Assembly: GCF_024199985.1 (NCBI RefSeq)
Contig: NZ_JANARS010000005.1
Coordinates: 372,001-436,000 of the forward strand
Reading direction: 5' to 3'
DNA from: Nocardioides pinisoli
GTDB lineage: Bacteria > Actinomycetota > Actinomycetes > Propionibacteriales > Nocardioidaceae
Length of the DNA: 64,000 nt
Shown here: piece after piece, positions 16,743 to 25,519 of the stretch
Layout: every line of letters starts with the position of its first letter
Position numbering within the stretch: the stretch's first letter is position 1
Position numbers and translations under genes: made by a program
Notes under the pieces: generated by a model
What the model was told of the DNA's origin: nothing
What the model saw: the letters and a program-made list of their open reading frames with translations, nothing else
Databases searched by the model: none

Positions 16743-18310
16743 TCCCCGAGCCCGGCGAGGGCTACGTCCGGCTCAGCCCGCGCAAGCTGCTGCTCGACCC
16801 CGTGAAGGCCGTCGGGCAGATGGTCGTGCCCGTGGCGATCGCGCTGATCGGGATCAGCCGCAGCGACACGAAGTTCTGGCCGATCATCCTCCCGCTCGCC
16901 GTCTTCGGGCCGCTCGTCCTCGGCGCGCTGCCGTGGCTGACGACCCACTACCGCCTCACCGCCACGCAGATCCAGGTCCGCAGCGGCGTCCTCAACAAGA
17001 CCACCTCGACGGCGCCCCTCGACCGCGTGCGCAGCGTGGACCTCGAGGCGTCCCTGCTCCACCGCGTCCTCGGCCTGCAGAAGGTGCAGATCGGCACCGG
17101 GGTCGACGACGACCGCATCACCCTCGACGCCCTCGCCGCGCCCGACGCCCAGGCGCTGCGTACGACGCTGCTGACGCGCCGCGCGGTCGCCGACCAGCAG
17201 GCCGCGACCCCACCCGTCGACCAGCCCGCCGACCAGCCCGCCGACCAATCCCTCGGCCTGTTGCCCGACCAGCAGTCCCGGCCCGTGGCTCCTCCCCCGC
17301 CGGCACCGCCCGCGCCGGCGGTCGCGCTGGCACGGATCGACTGGTCGTGGCTGCGCTTCGCGCCCTTCAGCCTGGGCCGGCTCGTGCTGCTCGTCGGCGG
17401 GCTCGGCGTGCTGTCGCAGTTCGCCGACGAGCTGCCGATCTGGAACGAGGAGACTGCCACCTCGGCGTGGGAGTGGCTGACCCAGTTCGCCGTCGTCGCG
17501 ATCGTCCTGGTGCTCGCGGTCGGCGCGCTGACCCTGTGGCTGGTCGTGTCGGTCGCCGGCTACGTCCTGCAGTGGTGGGACTTCCGCCTGGTGCGGGAGC
17601 ACGGCTCGCTGCACCTCACGTCCGGGCTCGTGACCACCCGCTCGATCACGGTCGAGGAGGCGAAGGTCCGCGGGGTCGAGCTGACCGAGCCGGTGCTGAT
17701 GCGGCTCGTCGGCGGCGCGGAGCTGTCCACGCTGGCCACCGGCGTGGAGAACGGCGTCACGCAGGTCCTGCCGCCGTGCCCGCGCGAGGTGGCCGTCGCG
17801 GTCGGCGAGGCCGTGCTCGACCGTCCCGGACCGCTGACCGGACGGCTCGTCGCGCACGGTCCGAAGGCGCACCGGCGCGCCTGGTTCCGCCAGCTCCGCA
17901 ACGCGCTCGACGTCATCGTGCTGCTGGCCCTCGGCTGGTGGTGGTTCGACCTCACGTGGTGGTGGCTGGCCGCGATCGGAGCCACGCTGCTCGCCCTCGC
18001 GGCTGCGGCCGGCGAGGCGTCCTACCGCCACCTCGGGCACGCCCTCGCCGGGGACCACCTCGTCGTCGGCGGCGGGACCTTCGCCCGGATCCGCACGGTG
18101 CTCGAGACCGACGGCATCATCGGCTGGGTGGTCTCGCAGTCGTGGTGGCAGCGCCGCATCGGGCTCGCCGACCTGACGGCCACGACGGCCGCGGGCACGG
18201 AGCGGGTGCTGGTGCGCGACGTACGCCTCGACGTGGCGGTCGCGCTCGCCGACCGGGCCACGCCGGGGCTGCTGACCGACTTCGTCGAGCCCGACCGGGT
18301 GCCGGCCTAG
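16739..18310 (+). CDS. PH domain-containing membrane protein (multiple bPH2, YdbT-like)
   Basis: Partner of the preceding bPH2 protein, 523 residues. It has N-terminal helices (VGQMVVPVAIALIGISRSD), a first bPH2 domain (HYRLTATQIQVRSGVLNKTT), and a linker rich in Ala, Asp, Pro and Gln with the repeat DQPADQPADQ near residues 160-170. More helices and a second bPH2 domain follow (LVREHGSLHLTSGLVTTRSI), then a third helix pair and a last PH-like segment. Family proteins are inner-membrane and of unclear biochemical function. Translation is coupled to the first gene. The TAG stop shares the palindrome CTAG with the stop of the convergent acyl-CoA dehydrogenase. Confidence 0.85.
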   Translation: MIPEPGEGYVRLSPRKLLLDPVKAVGQMVVPVAIALIGISRSDTKFWPIILPLAVFGPLVLGALPWLTTHYRLTATQIQVRSGVLNKTTSTAPLDRVRSVDLEASLLHRVLGLQKVQIGTGVDDDRITLDALAAPDAQALRTTLLTRRAVADQQAATPPVDQPADQPADQSLGLLPDQQSRPVAPPPPAPPAPAVALARIDWSWLRFAPFSLGRLVLLVGGLGVLSQFADELPIWNEETATSAWEWLTQFAVVAIVLVLAVGALTLWLVVSVAGYVLQWWDFRLVREHGSLHLTSGLVTTRSITVEEAKVRGVELTEPVLMRLVGGAELSTLATGVENGVTQVLPPCPREVAVAVGEAVLDRPGPLTGRLVAHGPKAHRRAWFRQLRNALDVIVLLALGWWWFDLTWWWLAAIGATLLALAAAAGEASYRHLGHALAGDHLVVGGGTFARIRTVLETDGIIGWVVSQSWWQRRIGLADLTATTAAGTERVLVRDVRLDVAVALADRATPGLLTDFVEPDRVPA

Positions 18311-20103
18311 AACCAGGCGTCGCGCATCTCGAGCGTGGTGGTGTCCCCCGAGGCGAGCAGGTCGAGCATCGGGCCCACCTTGGGAAGCTCCCAGCGGAAG
18401 AAGTAGCGCGCCGCGGCCCGCTTGCCGTCGTAGAAGTCGCCCGTCCTCTCTCCCACCGCGACGAGCTGCTCGAGCCACATCCACGCGACCACGACGTGGC
18501 CGGCGGCCTCGAGGTAGACCGTGGCGTTGGCCATCGTCCGCTCGGGGTCGCCCAGCCCGGCCAGCGCGAGGGTGACCTCACCGAGCCGGTCGACCGCGGC
18601 CTGCAGGGCGTCGGCGTGGGCGGCCGGCTCCTCACCGAGGTCGCGGGCCCGGCCGACGGTGTCGGCGATCCGGGCGGCCAGCGCCATGAGCGCGGCACCG
18701 CCACCGCCCAGGACCTTGCGGCCGAGGAGGTCGAGCGCCTGGATGCCGTGGGTGCCCTCGTGGATCGGGTTGAGCCGCTGGTCGCGCCAGTGCGCCTCGA
18801 CGTCGTAGTCACGGGTGTAGCCCGACCCGCCGAGCACCTGGATGGCCAGGCTGTTGCTCTCCTGGCCCCACTGCGAGGGCCACGACTTCGCGATCGGCGT
18901 CAGCAGGTCGAGCAGCCGGCCGGTCTCGGTGCGCTCCTCCTCGTCGCGCGCGGTCGCCTGCAGGTCGAGCAGCCGCGAGCAGTAGAGGTTGAGCGCGAGC
19001 GCTCCCTCGACGTAGGACTTCTGCGCCAGCAGCATGCGACGCACGTCGGCGTGCTCGATGATCGGCACCTGCGGGGCGGTCGGGTCGGGAGCCGTCAGCC
19101 GACGGCCCTGCGGGCGGGAGCGGGCGTACTCCAGCGACTTGAGGTAGGCGGTGTAGGCCGTGGTCGTCGCGGACATCCCGACCCCGAGGCGCGCCGCGTT
19201 CATCATGTGGAACATGTAGGAGAGCCCCTTGCCGGGCTCCCCCACGAGGTAGCCGACCGCACCGGGGGCGCCTCCGGGCGTGTGGGCGCCCCCGCCGAAG
19301 ACGGGCGCGGTGTTGACCGTTCCGCGGTTGCCGAGCTTGTGGTTGATGCCGGCGAGGGCGACGTCGTTGCGCTCGCCGATCGAGCCGTCCTCGCCGACGA
19401 GGTGCTTGGGGACGACGAAGAGCGAGATGCCGCGGGTGCCCGGCGCAGCGTCGGGGAGCTTGGCCAGCACCAGGTGGACGATGTTGTCGCCCATCTCGTG
19501 GTCGCCGCCAGAGATCCACATCTTGCTGCCGAAGATCCGGAACGTGCCGTCGTCGGCGGGGACCGCGCGCGTGACCACGTCGCCGAGGCTCGAGCCGGCC
19601 TGGGGCTCCGACAACGTCATCGTGCCGAAGAAGCGACCCTCCAGCATCGGGGTCACGTAGCGCTCGACCTGATTGGGCGTCCCGTGGGCGAGCAGCAGGC
19701 TGGCGTTGGCCATGGTGAGGAAGGAGTACGCCGCGGTGCCGATGTTGGCCGCGGTGAACCACGCCATGCACGCCGACGCCACGACGTTCGGCAGCTGGTG
19801 GCCGCCGACCTCCGCGTCGAGGGTGAGGCCCAGCAGGTCTGCCTCGGCGAACTTCGTGAGCGCGGCCTCGATCTCCGGGATCAGCCGCACCTTCTCGCCG
19901 TCGAACACCGGCTCCTCGGTGTCGCTCTTGCGGTAGTGGGGCGCGAAGTGCTCGGTGGCGAGCTGCTCGCACAACGCCAGCAGGGCGTCGTACGTCGCTC
20001 GGTCGTGCTCGGCGAACCGCGGCCGCTCGGCCAGCTGCTCCACGTCGAGCCACTCGAAGAGCAGGAATTGCAGGTCGCGCGCGGAGAGGATCGTGGAGGT
20101 CAC
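18307..20103 (-). CDS. Acyl-CoA dehydrogenase
   Basis: Flavoprotein of 598 residues, the long form of the family with an extra C-terminal domain. It has an N-terminal acyl-CoA dehydrogenase N-extension (LSARDLQFLLFEWLDVEQLA), the FAD/substrate motif FGTMTLSEPQAGSSLGDVVT, the central KMWISGGDHEMGDNIVHLVL strand, and the catalytic-base region HEGTHGIQALDLLGRKVL near residue 455, where Glu abstracts the alpha proton. It catalyses the first step of fatty acid beta-oxidation or a related degradation, passing electrons to ETF. The start, a GTG, lies at the right end with little upstream signal. Chain-length preference is not evident. It is cytosolic. Confidence 0.94.
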   Translation of the reverse strand: MTSTILSARDLQFLLFEWLDVEQLAERPRFAEHDRATYDALLALCEQLATEHFAPHYRKSDTEEPVFDGEKVRLIPEIEAALTKFAEADLLGLTLDAEVGGHQLPNVVASACMAWFTAANIGTAAYSFLTMANASLLLAHGTPNQVERYVTPMLEGRFFGTMTLSEPQAGSSLGDVVTRAVPADDGTFRIFGSKMWISGGDHEMGDNIVHLVLAKLPDAAPGTRGISLFVVPKHLVGEDGSIGERNDVALAGINHKLGNRGTVNTAPVFGGGAHTPGGAPGAVGYLVGEPGKGLSYMFHMMNAARLGVGMSATTTAYTAYLKSLEYARSRPQGRRLTAPDPTAPQVPIIEHADVRRMLLAQKSYVEGALALNLYCSRLLDLQATARDEEERTETGRLLDLLTPIAKSWPSQWGQESNSLAIQVLGGSGYTRDYDVEAHWRDQRLNPIHEGTHGIQALDLLGRKVLGGGGAALMALAARIADTVGRARDLGEEPAAHADALQAAVDRLGEVTLALAGLGDPERTMANATVYLEAAGHVVVAWMWLEQLVAVGERTGDFYDGKRAAARYFFRWELPKVGPMLDLLASGDTTTLEMRDAWF

Positions 20104-20158
20104 GCTCCGACGCTACCCGCAGGTAGCCAGTCCCGCGCAACGGTCCGGACGGGCCGAA

Positions 20159-20187
20159 CGCCCCCTCCGCTCGGGACGGAAGGGGCG
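20159..20187 (-). terminator. Hairpin after the second metzincin gene
   Basis: An 11-bp stem with one mismatch (CGCCCCCTCCG/CGGAAGGGGCG) and a seven-base loop lies 26 bases past the protease stop. Confidence 0.5.
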
Positions 20188-20212
20188 CTCGGGGCTACGT
20201 GACGAACGTGCG

Positions 20213-21022
20213 TCAGGGGTAGGCGATGGCCGCACCCTGACGGTCGGTCGCCGTCATGCTGAGGTTGCTCGACGTGCCGTTGCACTGCGGGTAGTGCATG
20301 ATCGACGAGGAGTCGTAGGGCGTCAACGGGACCCAGTTGTTGTCCTCGAAGCACGTGCCGGCCTCGGGCCGGGTGTGCTCGTGGCGGAAGCCCAGCGTGT
20401 GGCCGAGCTCGTGGCCCATGATGTTGGCCGGGGTCCAGGAGCCCGAGGTCCAGATCGAGTCGTCGACCAGCACGTTGCGCGAGCGCTTGGGGGTGCTGGG
20501 GAAGAACGCGCGGGCGATGTACTGCGTGGTCTGCACCGGCTCGACCGAGAAGAGGACCGACTTGTTGCGCGTGGTGCAGGAAGCGTCCTGCGACGGGACG
20601 TGGACGTAGTTGATCCGCGGCGCGGCCTCCTCCCAGAGGGAAGCACCGGCGGCCATCGCGTTGACGACGTCGGTGTAGCGCGACCCGAACTTGGTGCTCA
20701 CGCAGTAGGTCAGGTTGCCGACCTGCGCCGTGGACCACTTGTCCTGGACGCCCCCGACGGTGTTGACGACGAGGCCCTCCTCCATGGCCTCCTCCGAGCC
20801 GTGGACCATCCGGTCGTAGTAGGCCTTGAGGTCGCCGGTGGTGCTGACCGGCTCGTCGCCGTTGACGATGTACTGCTGGTCGGTGTCCTTGTAGGACGAG
20901 GACTGGAACTCCTGGAAGGACGGGATCTCCGAGTCCGTCATGGCCATGGCCGGTGAGGCGAGGGCCGCGCCGAGGAGTGCGGCGGAGCTGAGGGCGATCG
21001 CCCCGAGTCGACTGCGCTGCAT
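20213..21022 (-). CDS. Secreted metzincin (matrixin/M57-like) metalloprotease, copy 2
   Basis: Paralogue of the protease at 15168-16007, 269 residues. A signal peptide (IALSSAALLGAALASPAMA) is followed by the same prodomain pattern (PSFQEFQSSSYKDTDQQYIV), then HELGHTLGFRHEHTR with the HExxHxxGxxH zinc ligands and the Met-turn SIMHYPQC. The four cysteine positions match copy 1, as do long identical stretches around EAGTCFEDNNW and TTQYIARAFFPS. Divergence is greatest in the signal peptide and the first 100 residues. The ATG was preferred over an upstream one because GAGAGAAG lies before it. A duplication followed by divergence is likely. Confidence 0.9.
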   Translation of the reverse strand: MQRSRLGAIALSSAALLGAALASPAMAMTDSEIPSFQEFQSSSYKDTDQQYIVNGDEPVSTTGDLKAYYDRMVHGSEEAMEEGLVVNTVGGVQDKWSTAQVGNLTYCVSTKFGSRYTDVVNAMAAGASLWEEAAPRINYVHVPSQDASCTTRNKSVLFSVEPVQTTQYIARAFFPSTPKRSRNVLVDDSIWTSGSWTPANIMGHELGHTLGFRHEHTRPEAGTCFEDNNWVPLTPYDSSSIMHYPQCNGTSSNLSMTATDRQGAAIAYP

Positions 21023-21258
21023 GCTGGTTCTTCTCTCGTGATGGGGGATGGGGCACACGCCATCTCGGAGTTCTCAGCAGCGCCGGACGTGACCAGAAGA
21101 GTGATGGGGTCAGCGTCCGACAGGGTGGAGCAGGAGCTTGCACTAGTTCCCGAGACAGGTGCGTGCCGACGAACTTCCCCCACGGGGCCCCGATCTGTAA
21201 AGGGTTTGCGGTGCAAAGACTTCCTCGCCCCACGGCGTTCGGCGCGAACCGCCTTCCT

Positions 21259-21264
21259 TAGGGT
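21259..21264 (+). promoter_or_regulatory. -10 element of xthA (leaderless)
   Basis: TAGGGT six bases before the GTG start, with no ribosome site in between. Confidence 0.55.
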
Positions 21265-21270
21265 GGACGC

Positions 21271-22050
21271 GTGCGCATCGCGACCTGGAACGTCAACTCC
21301 CTCCGCTCCCGCATCGATCGCGTCGAGGCGTTCGTGCAGCGCCACGACATCGACGTGCTCGCCCTGCAGGAGACCAAGGCGCGCGAGGACCAGCTGCCGC
21401 TGATGGGTCTGCAGGCGCTCGGCTACGACATCGCGGTGGCCGGGCTGAACCAGTGGAACGGCGTCGCACTGCTCTCGCGCGTGGGCCTCGAGGACGTCGA
21501 GGTGGGCTTCACCGACATGCCGGGGTGGGGCGACCCCGTGGCGGCCGAGTCGCGCGCGATCGGGGCGACCTGCGGCGGGGTGCGCATCTGGTCGCTCTAC
21601 GTCCCCAACGGCCGCAAGCCCGACGACCCGCACTACGTCTACAAGCTCGACTGGCTGGCGCGGCTGCGCACGACCGCGAGCGGCTGGCTCGACGGCCAGA
21701 CCGCCCTGGTCGGCGACTGGAACATCTGCCCCACCGACGACGACGTCTTCGACGTCAAGCAGTTCGCGAAGTCGACGCACGTGACGCCGCCCGAGCGGGC
21801 CGCCTTCCAGGGGTTCCTCGACGACGGCTACGCCGAGGTGACCCGCGCCCACGACCCCGGCTACACCTATTGGGACTACTACCGCCAGCGCTTCGAGCGC
21901 GACCGCGGCCTCAAGATCGACTTCGTCCTCGCCTCCCCCGCCCTCGCCTCGCGGGTCAGCGGCGCCTTCGTCGACCGCGACGAGCGCGACCCGGCGCAGG
22001 GCACGGGCTCGCCGTCGGACCACGCCCCGGTCGTCGTCGACCTGCACTGA
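21271..22050 (+). CDS. xthA: Exodeoxyribonuclease III / AP endonuclease
   Basis: DNA repair enzyme of 259 residues in the EEP superfamily that cleaves at abasic sites and removes 3'-blocking groups. The catalytic signature is complete: RIATWNVNSLRSR with Asn at residue 7, LALQETKARED with Glu near 34, IWSLYVPNG, GDWNICPTDDDVFD with the Asp-Asn pair, and SPSDHAPVVVDL with the terminal Asp-His. The length is standard. The GTG start is six bases from a TAGGGT hexamer, so the message is probably leaderless. The convergent MFS gene ends only three bases away. Confidence 0.96.
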   Translation: MRIATWNVNSLRSRIDRVEAFVQRHDIDVLALQETKAREDQLPLMGLQALGYDIAVAGLNQWNGVALLSRVGLEDVEVGFTDMPGWGDPVAAESRAIGATCGGVRIWSLYVPNGRKPDDPHYVYKLDWLARLRTTASGWLDGQTALVGDWNICPTDDDVFDVKQFAKSTHVTPPERAAFQGFLDDGYAEVTRAHDPGYTYWDYYRQRFERDRGLKIDFVLASPALASRVSGAFVDRDERDPAQGTGSPSDHAPVVVDLH

Positions 22051-22053
22051 GCC

Positions 22054-23370
22054 TCACACCACCCCGGCCCTCGTCCGCTGGACCGCGGGCTGCGGCGTGC
22101 GCGCGATGGCGTACGACATCAGCGCGGCGACGGCGCAGAGCCCGGCCGCGGCGTAGAACGCGGGGTCGTAACCGCCGGTGACGTCGCGGACCACGCCGGC
22201 ACCGGTCGCCGCGACGGCCGCGCCCACCTGGTGGCTGGCGAAGACCCAGCCGAAGACGATCGGGCCGGCCGCCGCGCCGAACCACTCCCGGCACAGGGCG
22301 ACCGTCGGCGGGACCGTCGCCACCCAGTCGAGGCCGTAGACGATGATGAAGACCCACATGCTGGGCGCGACGTGCGGCGCCATGAGCGCGGGCAGGGTCA
22401 TCAGGCCGACGCCGCGCAGGACGTAGTAGCCGACCAGCAGCAGCCGCGGGTCGACCTTGTCGGTGAGCCAGCCCGAGGCGATCGTGCCGACGACGTCGAA
22501 GATGCCGACGACCGCGAGCAGGGAGGCGGCCGTGGTGGCCGGCATGCCGTGGTCGTGCGCCGCCGGGACGAAGTGGGTCGCGATGAGCCCGTTGGTCGTC
22601 ATCCCGCAGATCGCGAAGCCTCCGCCGAGGAGCCAGAAGGTGCGGCTCCGCATGGCGTCGCGCAGCACGCCGAGGGCCCGGCCCGCGCTCGACCCGACCT
22701 GCTGGTGCGGCGGCGGGCCGGGGTCGGCGTCGGTCGCGCCGTAGGCCCGCAGCCCGAGGTCGATCGGGTGGTTGCGCAGCAGGAGCAGGACGAGCGGTAC
22801 GACGGCCAGCGCGGCCGCGGCGGCCAGGAGGGCCGCCGTACGCCAGCCGTGGTGGGTCGCCAGCCACGCCACCACGGGCAGGAAGACGAGCTGGCCGGTG
22901 GCGTTGCCGGCGGTGAGGATGCCGCTGACGAGCCCGCGCCGGGCCACGAACCACCGGCTGGTGATCGTCGCGACGAAGGCCATCGACATCGAGCCCGTGC
23001 CGATGCCCACGAGCAGGCCCCAGCAGACGACCAGCTGCCACGGCTCGGTCATGAAGACGGTCAGCCCGCTGCCCACCGCGACCATCACCAGCGCGAACGT
23101 GACGACCGGCCGGACGCCGAAGCGGTCCATCAGCGCCGCCGCGAACGGTGAGATCAGGCCGAACAGCATGAGGTTGAGCGACACCGCCGAGCCGATCAGG
23201 CCGTGCGACCAGCCGAACTCGTCGTGCAGCGGCTCGATCAACACGCCCGGCACCGACCTGAAGGCCGCCGCGCCGACGAGCGTCACGAACGCCACGGCGG
23301 CGACGACCCAGGCCCAGTGCAGGCCCTGCGGTCGCTGGAGGGCCGGCTCGGAGGGGGTGGTCGTGGTCAC
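22054..23370 (-). CDS. MFS transporter (monocarboxylate/OxlT-like)
   Basis: Twelve-helix major facilitator of 438 residues. The opening HWAWVVAAVAFVTLVGAAAF and FRSVPGVLIEPLHDEFGWSH resemble the monocarboxylate/oxalate-formate antiporter branch. LMDRFGVRPVV is the loop 2-3 motif A, SRWFVARRGLVSGILTAGNA lies in helix 5, and WLTDKVDPRLLL is the second motif A. The start GTG is taken because GGGAGA lies eight bases upstream; longer extensions would overlap the divergent regulator's start. It is divergent from the GlxA-type regulator, which probably controls it. The substrate is unknown. Confidence 0.87.
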   Translation of the reverse strand: MTTTTPSEPALQRPQGLHWAWVVAAVAFVTLVGAAAFRSVPGVLIEPLHDEFGWSHGLIGSAVSLNLMLFGLISPFAAALMDRFGVRPVVTFALVMVAVGSGLTVFMTEPWQLVVCWGLLVGIGTGSMSMAFVATITSRWFVARRGLVSGILTAGNATGQLVFLPVVAWLATHHGWRTAALLAAAAALAVVPLVLLLLRNHPIDLGLRAYGATDADPGPPPHQQVGSSAGRALGVLRDAMRSRTFWLLGGGFAICGMTTNGLIATHFVPAAHDHGMPATTAASLLAVVGIFDVVGTIASGWLTDKVDPRLLLVGYYVLRGVGLMTLPALMAPHVAPSMWVFIIVYGLDWVATVPPTVALCREWFGAAAGPIVFGWVFASHQVGAAVAATGAGVVRDVTGGYDPAFYAAAGLCAVAALMSYAIARTPQPAVQRTRAGVV

Positions 23371-23441
23371 CGCGCCAGTCTCCCGGCGACCGCACCCGGT
23401 CCACGAGTGGCCGGAACGCCAACATGTGCAAGAATTCGGCC

Positions 23442-24434
23442 ATGGCCTCTCCCGCACCGCACCGTGTGGTCGTGCTCGCGGTCGCGCCCGTCATCGGCTA
23501 CGACCTCACCATCCCGCCCCAGGTGCTGGGCGAGGCCCACGACGCCGCCGGCGACCCGCTCTACGAGGTCGCGGTGGTGACGCTGGACGGGCGACCCGTG
23601 CAGGCGACCGGCGGCTACGCCATCGCGCCGGCGGCCGGCGTGGACGCCCTCGCCCGGGCGCAGACGGTGGTCGTGCCCGGCACCCAGGTCCGCGGACCGC
23701 GACAGGACGGGACGATCGACGACGACCTCCGCGCCGCTCTCGCCTCCGTGCCCGCTGACGCCCGCTGGGTCTCGATCTGCACCGGGGCGTTCGTGCTCGC
23801 GGCGGCCGGGATCCTCGACGGGCACCGTGCGACGACGCACTGGAAGTACGCCGACGACTTCCGCCGCCTCTACCCCGCCATCGCCGTCGACGAGGACGTG
23901 CTGTTCACCGACGACGGCCGGGTGCTGACGTCGGCGGGCTTGAGTGCCGGCATCGACCTCTGCCTCCACCTCGTGCGCAGCGACCACGGCACCGCGGTCG
24001 CCAACGCGGTCGCCCGCCACATGGTGGTCCCGCCCTGGCGCGACGGGGGGCAGGCGCAGTTCATCGAGCGCCACGTCCCGCGTCGCGTCGACGAGGCCAC
24101 CAGCGACGTACGTGCCTGGGCGCAGGCGCACCTCGACCAGCCCCTCGACGTCGCGACCCTCGCCCGGCAGGCCTCGATGAGCGTGCGCACCTTCACCCGG
24201 CGCTTCCGCGAGGAGACCGGCCAGTCCCCCGGCGCCTGGGTCACCCAGCAACGGGTCCGGCACGCCCAGCACCTCCTCGAGGAGACCGACCTGACCGTCG
24301 ACGACGTCGCGGCTCGAGCCGGGATCGGCACCGCCGCCTCGTTGCGCCAGCACCTGCGTGCCTCCCTCGGAGTGTCGCCCTCGGCCTACCGGCGCACGTT
24401 CCGCGGCGCGCCCGTCGCGGCCGCCGACGGCTGA
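23442..24434 (+). CDS. GlxA-family AraC-type transcriptional regulator with DJ-1/PfpI domain
   Basis: Regulator of 330 residues. The N-terminal half is a DJ-1/PfpI fold: VVVLAVAPVIGYDLTIPPQV, VVVPGTQVRGP, the nucleophile-elbow-like WVSICTGAFVLAAAGILDGH, and RATTHWKYADDFRRLYP. The C-terminal half holds two AraC helix-turn-helix motifs (DVATLARQASMSVRTFTRRF, then VDDVAARAGIGTAASLRQHL). GlxA-type proteins usually control metabolism of amino-compounds or adjacent transporters. The elbow Cys is kept, but members normally have no protease activity. An ATG six codons upstream is equally possible as the start. The MFS gene is divergently placed 71 bases away. Confidence 0.92.
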   Translation: MASPAPHRVVVLAVAPVIGYDLTIPPQVLGEAHDAAGDPLYEVAVVTLDGRPVQATGGYAIAPAAGVDALARAQTVVVPGTQVRGPRQDGTIDDDLRAALASVPADARWVSICTGAFVLAAAGILDGHRATTHWKYADDFRRLYPAIAVDEDVLFTDDGRVLTSAGLSAGIDLCLHLVRSDHGTAVANAVARHMVVPPWRDGGQAQFIERHVPRRVDEATSDVRAWAQAHLDQPLDVATLARQASMSVRTFTRRFREETGQSPGAWVTQQRVRHAQHLLEETDLTVDDVAARAGIGTAASLRQHLRASLGVSPSAYRRTFRGAPVAAADG

Positions 24435-24480
24435 GGTGCGGACGGCGTCCCTGTCGGCGCCGTCTGGTCTGATGGTTCGC

Positions 24481-25455
24481 ATGCCTGATCCCGGGGGACC
24501 ACAGACAGCCACGCCGCAGCCCGACCGCGGCAGCCAAGACCGACGATGGGGCGACGCGCTGGCGCTGCCCCTGGGGCTGGGCACCAACACCTTCGGCCGC
24601 ACGACCGATGCCGCTGGGTCGCACGCCGTCCTCGACCGGTTCGCGGCCGCCGGCGGCACCCTGGTCGACACGGCCGACACCTACTCCGACGGTGCGGCCG
24701 AGACGATCCTCGGCGAGTGGTTGCGCGACAGAGGCAATCGCGACCGGATGGTCGTCGTGTCCAAGGTGGGCAACCATGCGCGCTTCGACGGACTCGCGGC
24801 TCCCGTGGTGACGGCCGCGGTCGACGAGTCGTTGCGCCGGCTCGGCACCGACCACCTCGACCTCTGCTTCGCCCACTACCAGGACGTCGAGACGCCCGTC
24901 GAGGAGAGCGCGGTCGCGTTCGACGCGCTGGTCCGGGCCGGCAAGGTCCGTGCCTACGGCCTGTCCAACTTCGACGCCGACACCGTGGCCCGGTGGCTCC
25001 GGGCGGCCGAGGAGGGCGGGCTCGCGGCGCCGGTCGCGCTGCAGCCCCACTACAGCCTGGTGCACCGGGAGCCGTACGAGTCCGCGCTGGCGCCGCTCGC
25101 AGCTGCATCCGACCTCGCGGTCCTGCCCTACCGGGCCCTCGGCGGCGGCTTCCTGTCCGGGAAGTACCGCACCCGCGCCGACACCGAGGGACGGGCCCGC
25201 GGCGCCGGGGTGACGCCCCTCCTCACGCCGGCCGGCCTCGCCCTTCTCGACGCCGTCGAGGCGGTGGCGCGGGACCACGAGGTCGCTCCGGCGAGCGTCG
25301 CGCTGGCCTGGCTGCGGGTGCGGCCCCACGTCGTCGCGCCGCTGGCCTCGGCCACCGACGCCACCCAGCTCGACGAGGTGGTCGCCTCGAGCACGGTCGA
25401 GCTCGGCCCCGACGAGCTCCACCGCCTGGACGAGGCGTCCGCGCTCCTGGGCTGA
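24481..25455 (+). CDS. Aldo/keto reductase
   Basis: NADPH-dependent oxidoreductase of 324 residues with the TIM-barrel AKR fold. The catalytic tetrad is visible: Asp-Tyr in LVDTADTYSDGAAETILG, Lys in MVVVSKVGNH, and His in LDLCFAHYQDVETPVEE. Further signs are VRAYGLSNFDADTV and the C-terminal nucleotide-binding loop APLASATDATQLDEVVASS. It reduces aldehydes, ketones or sugars in the cytosol; the substrate is not determined. An ATG three codons upstream is an alternative start. It follows the GlxA regulator by 46 bases on the same strand. Confidence 0.92.
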   Translation: MPDPGGPQTATPQPDRGSQDRRWGDALALPLGLGTNTFGRTTDAAGSHAVLDRFAAAGGTLVDTADTYSDGAAETILGEWLRDRGNRDRMVVVSKVGNHARFDGLAAPVVTAAVDESLRRLGTDHLDLCFAHYQDVETPVEESAVAFDALVRAGKVRAYGLSNFDADTVARWLRAAEEGGLAAPVALQPHYSLVHREPYESALAPLAAASDLAVLPYRALGGGFLSGKYRTRADTEGRARGAGVTPLLTPAGLALLDAVEAVARDHEVAPASVALAWLRVRPHVVAPLASATDATQLDEVVASSTVELGPDELHRLDEASALLG

Positions 25456-25519
25456 CCAGGCTCCGCGTCGACGGGCACGGATCCGAGGCGATGTCGGTGG
25501 TCGCCCCCATGCTGGGCAC

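Noticed and set aside
16933-20202. Very long plus-strand frame of over 1000 codons across the PH-domain and acyl-CoA dehydrogenase genes
   Set aside because: The translation is the out-of-frame or antisense image of two well-supported genes, with Arg/Pro/Gly repeats.
22231-23151. Open frame opposite the MFS transporter
   Set aside because: Antisense image with Arg/Gly/Asp/His-rich text; the MFS gene has helices and motif A in the other strand.
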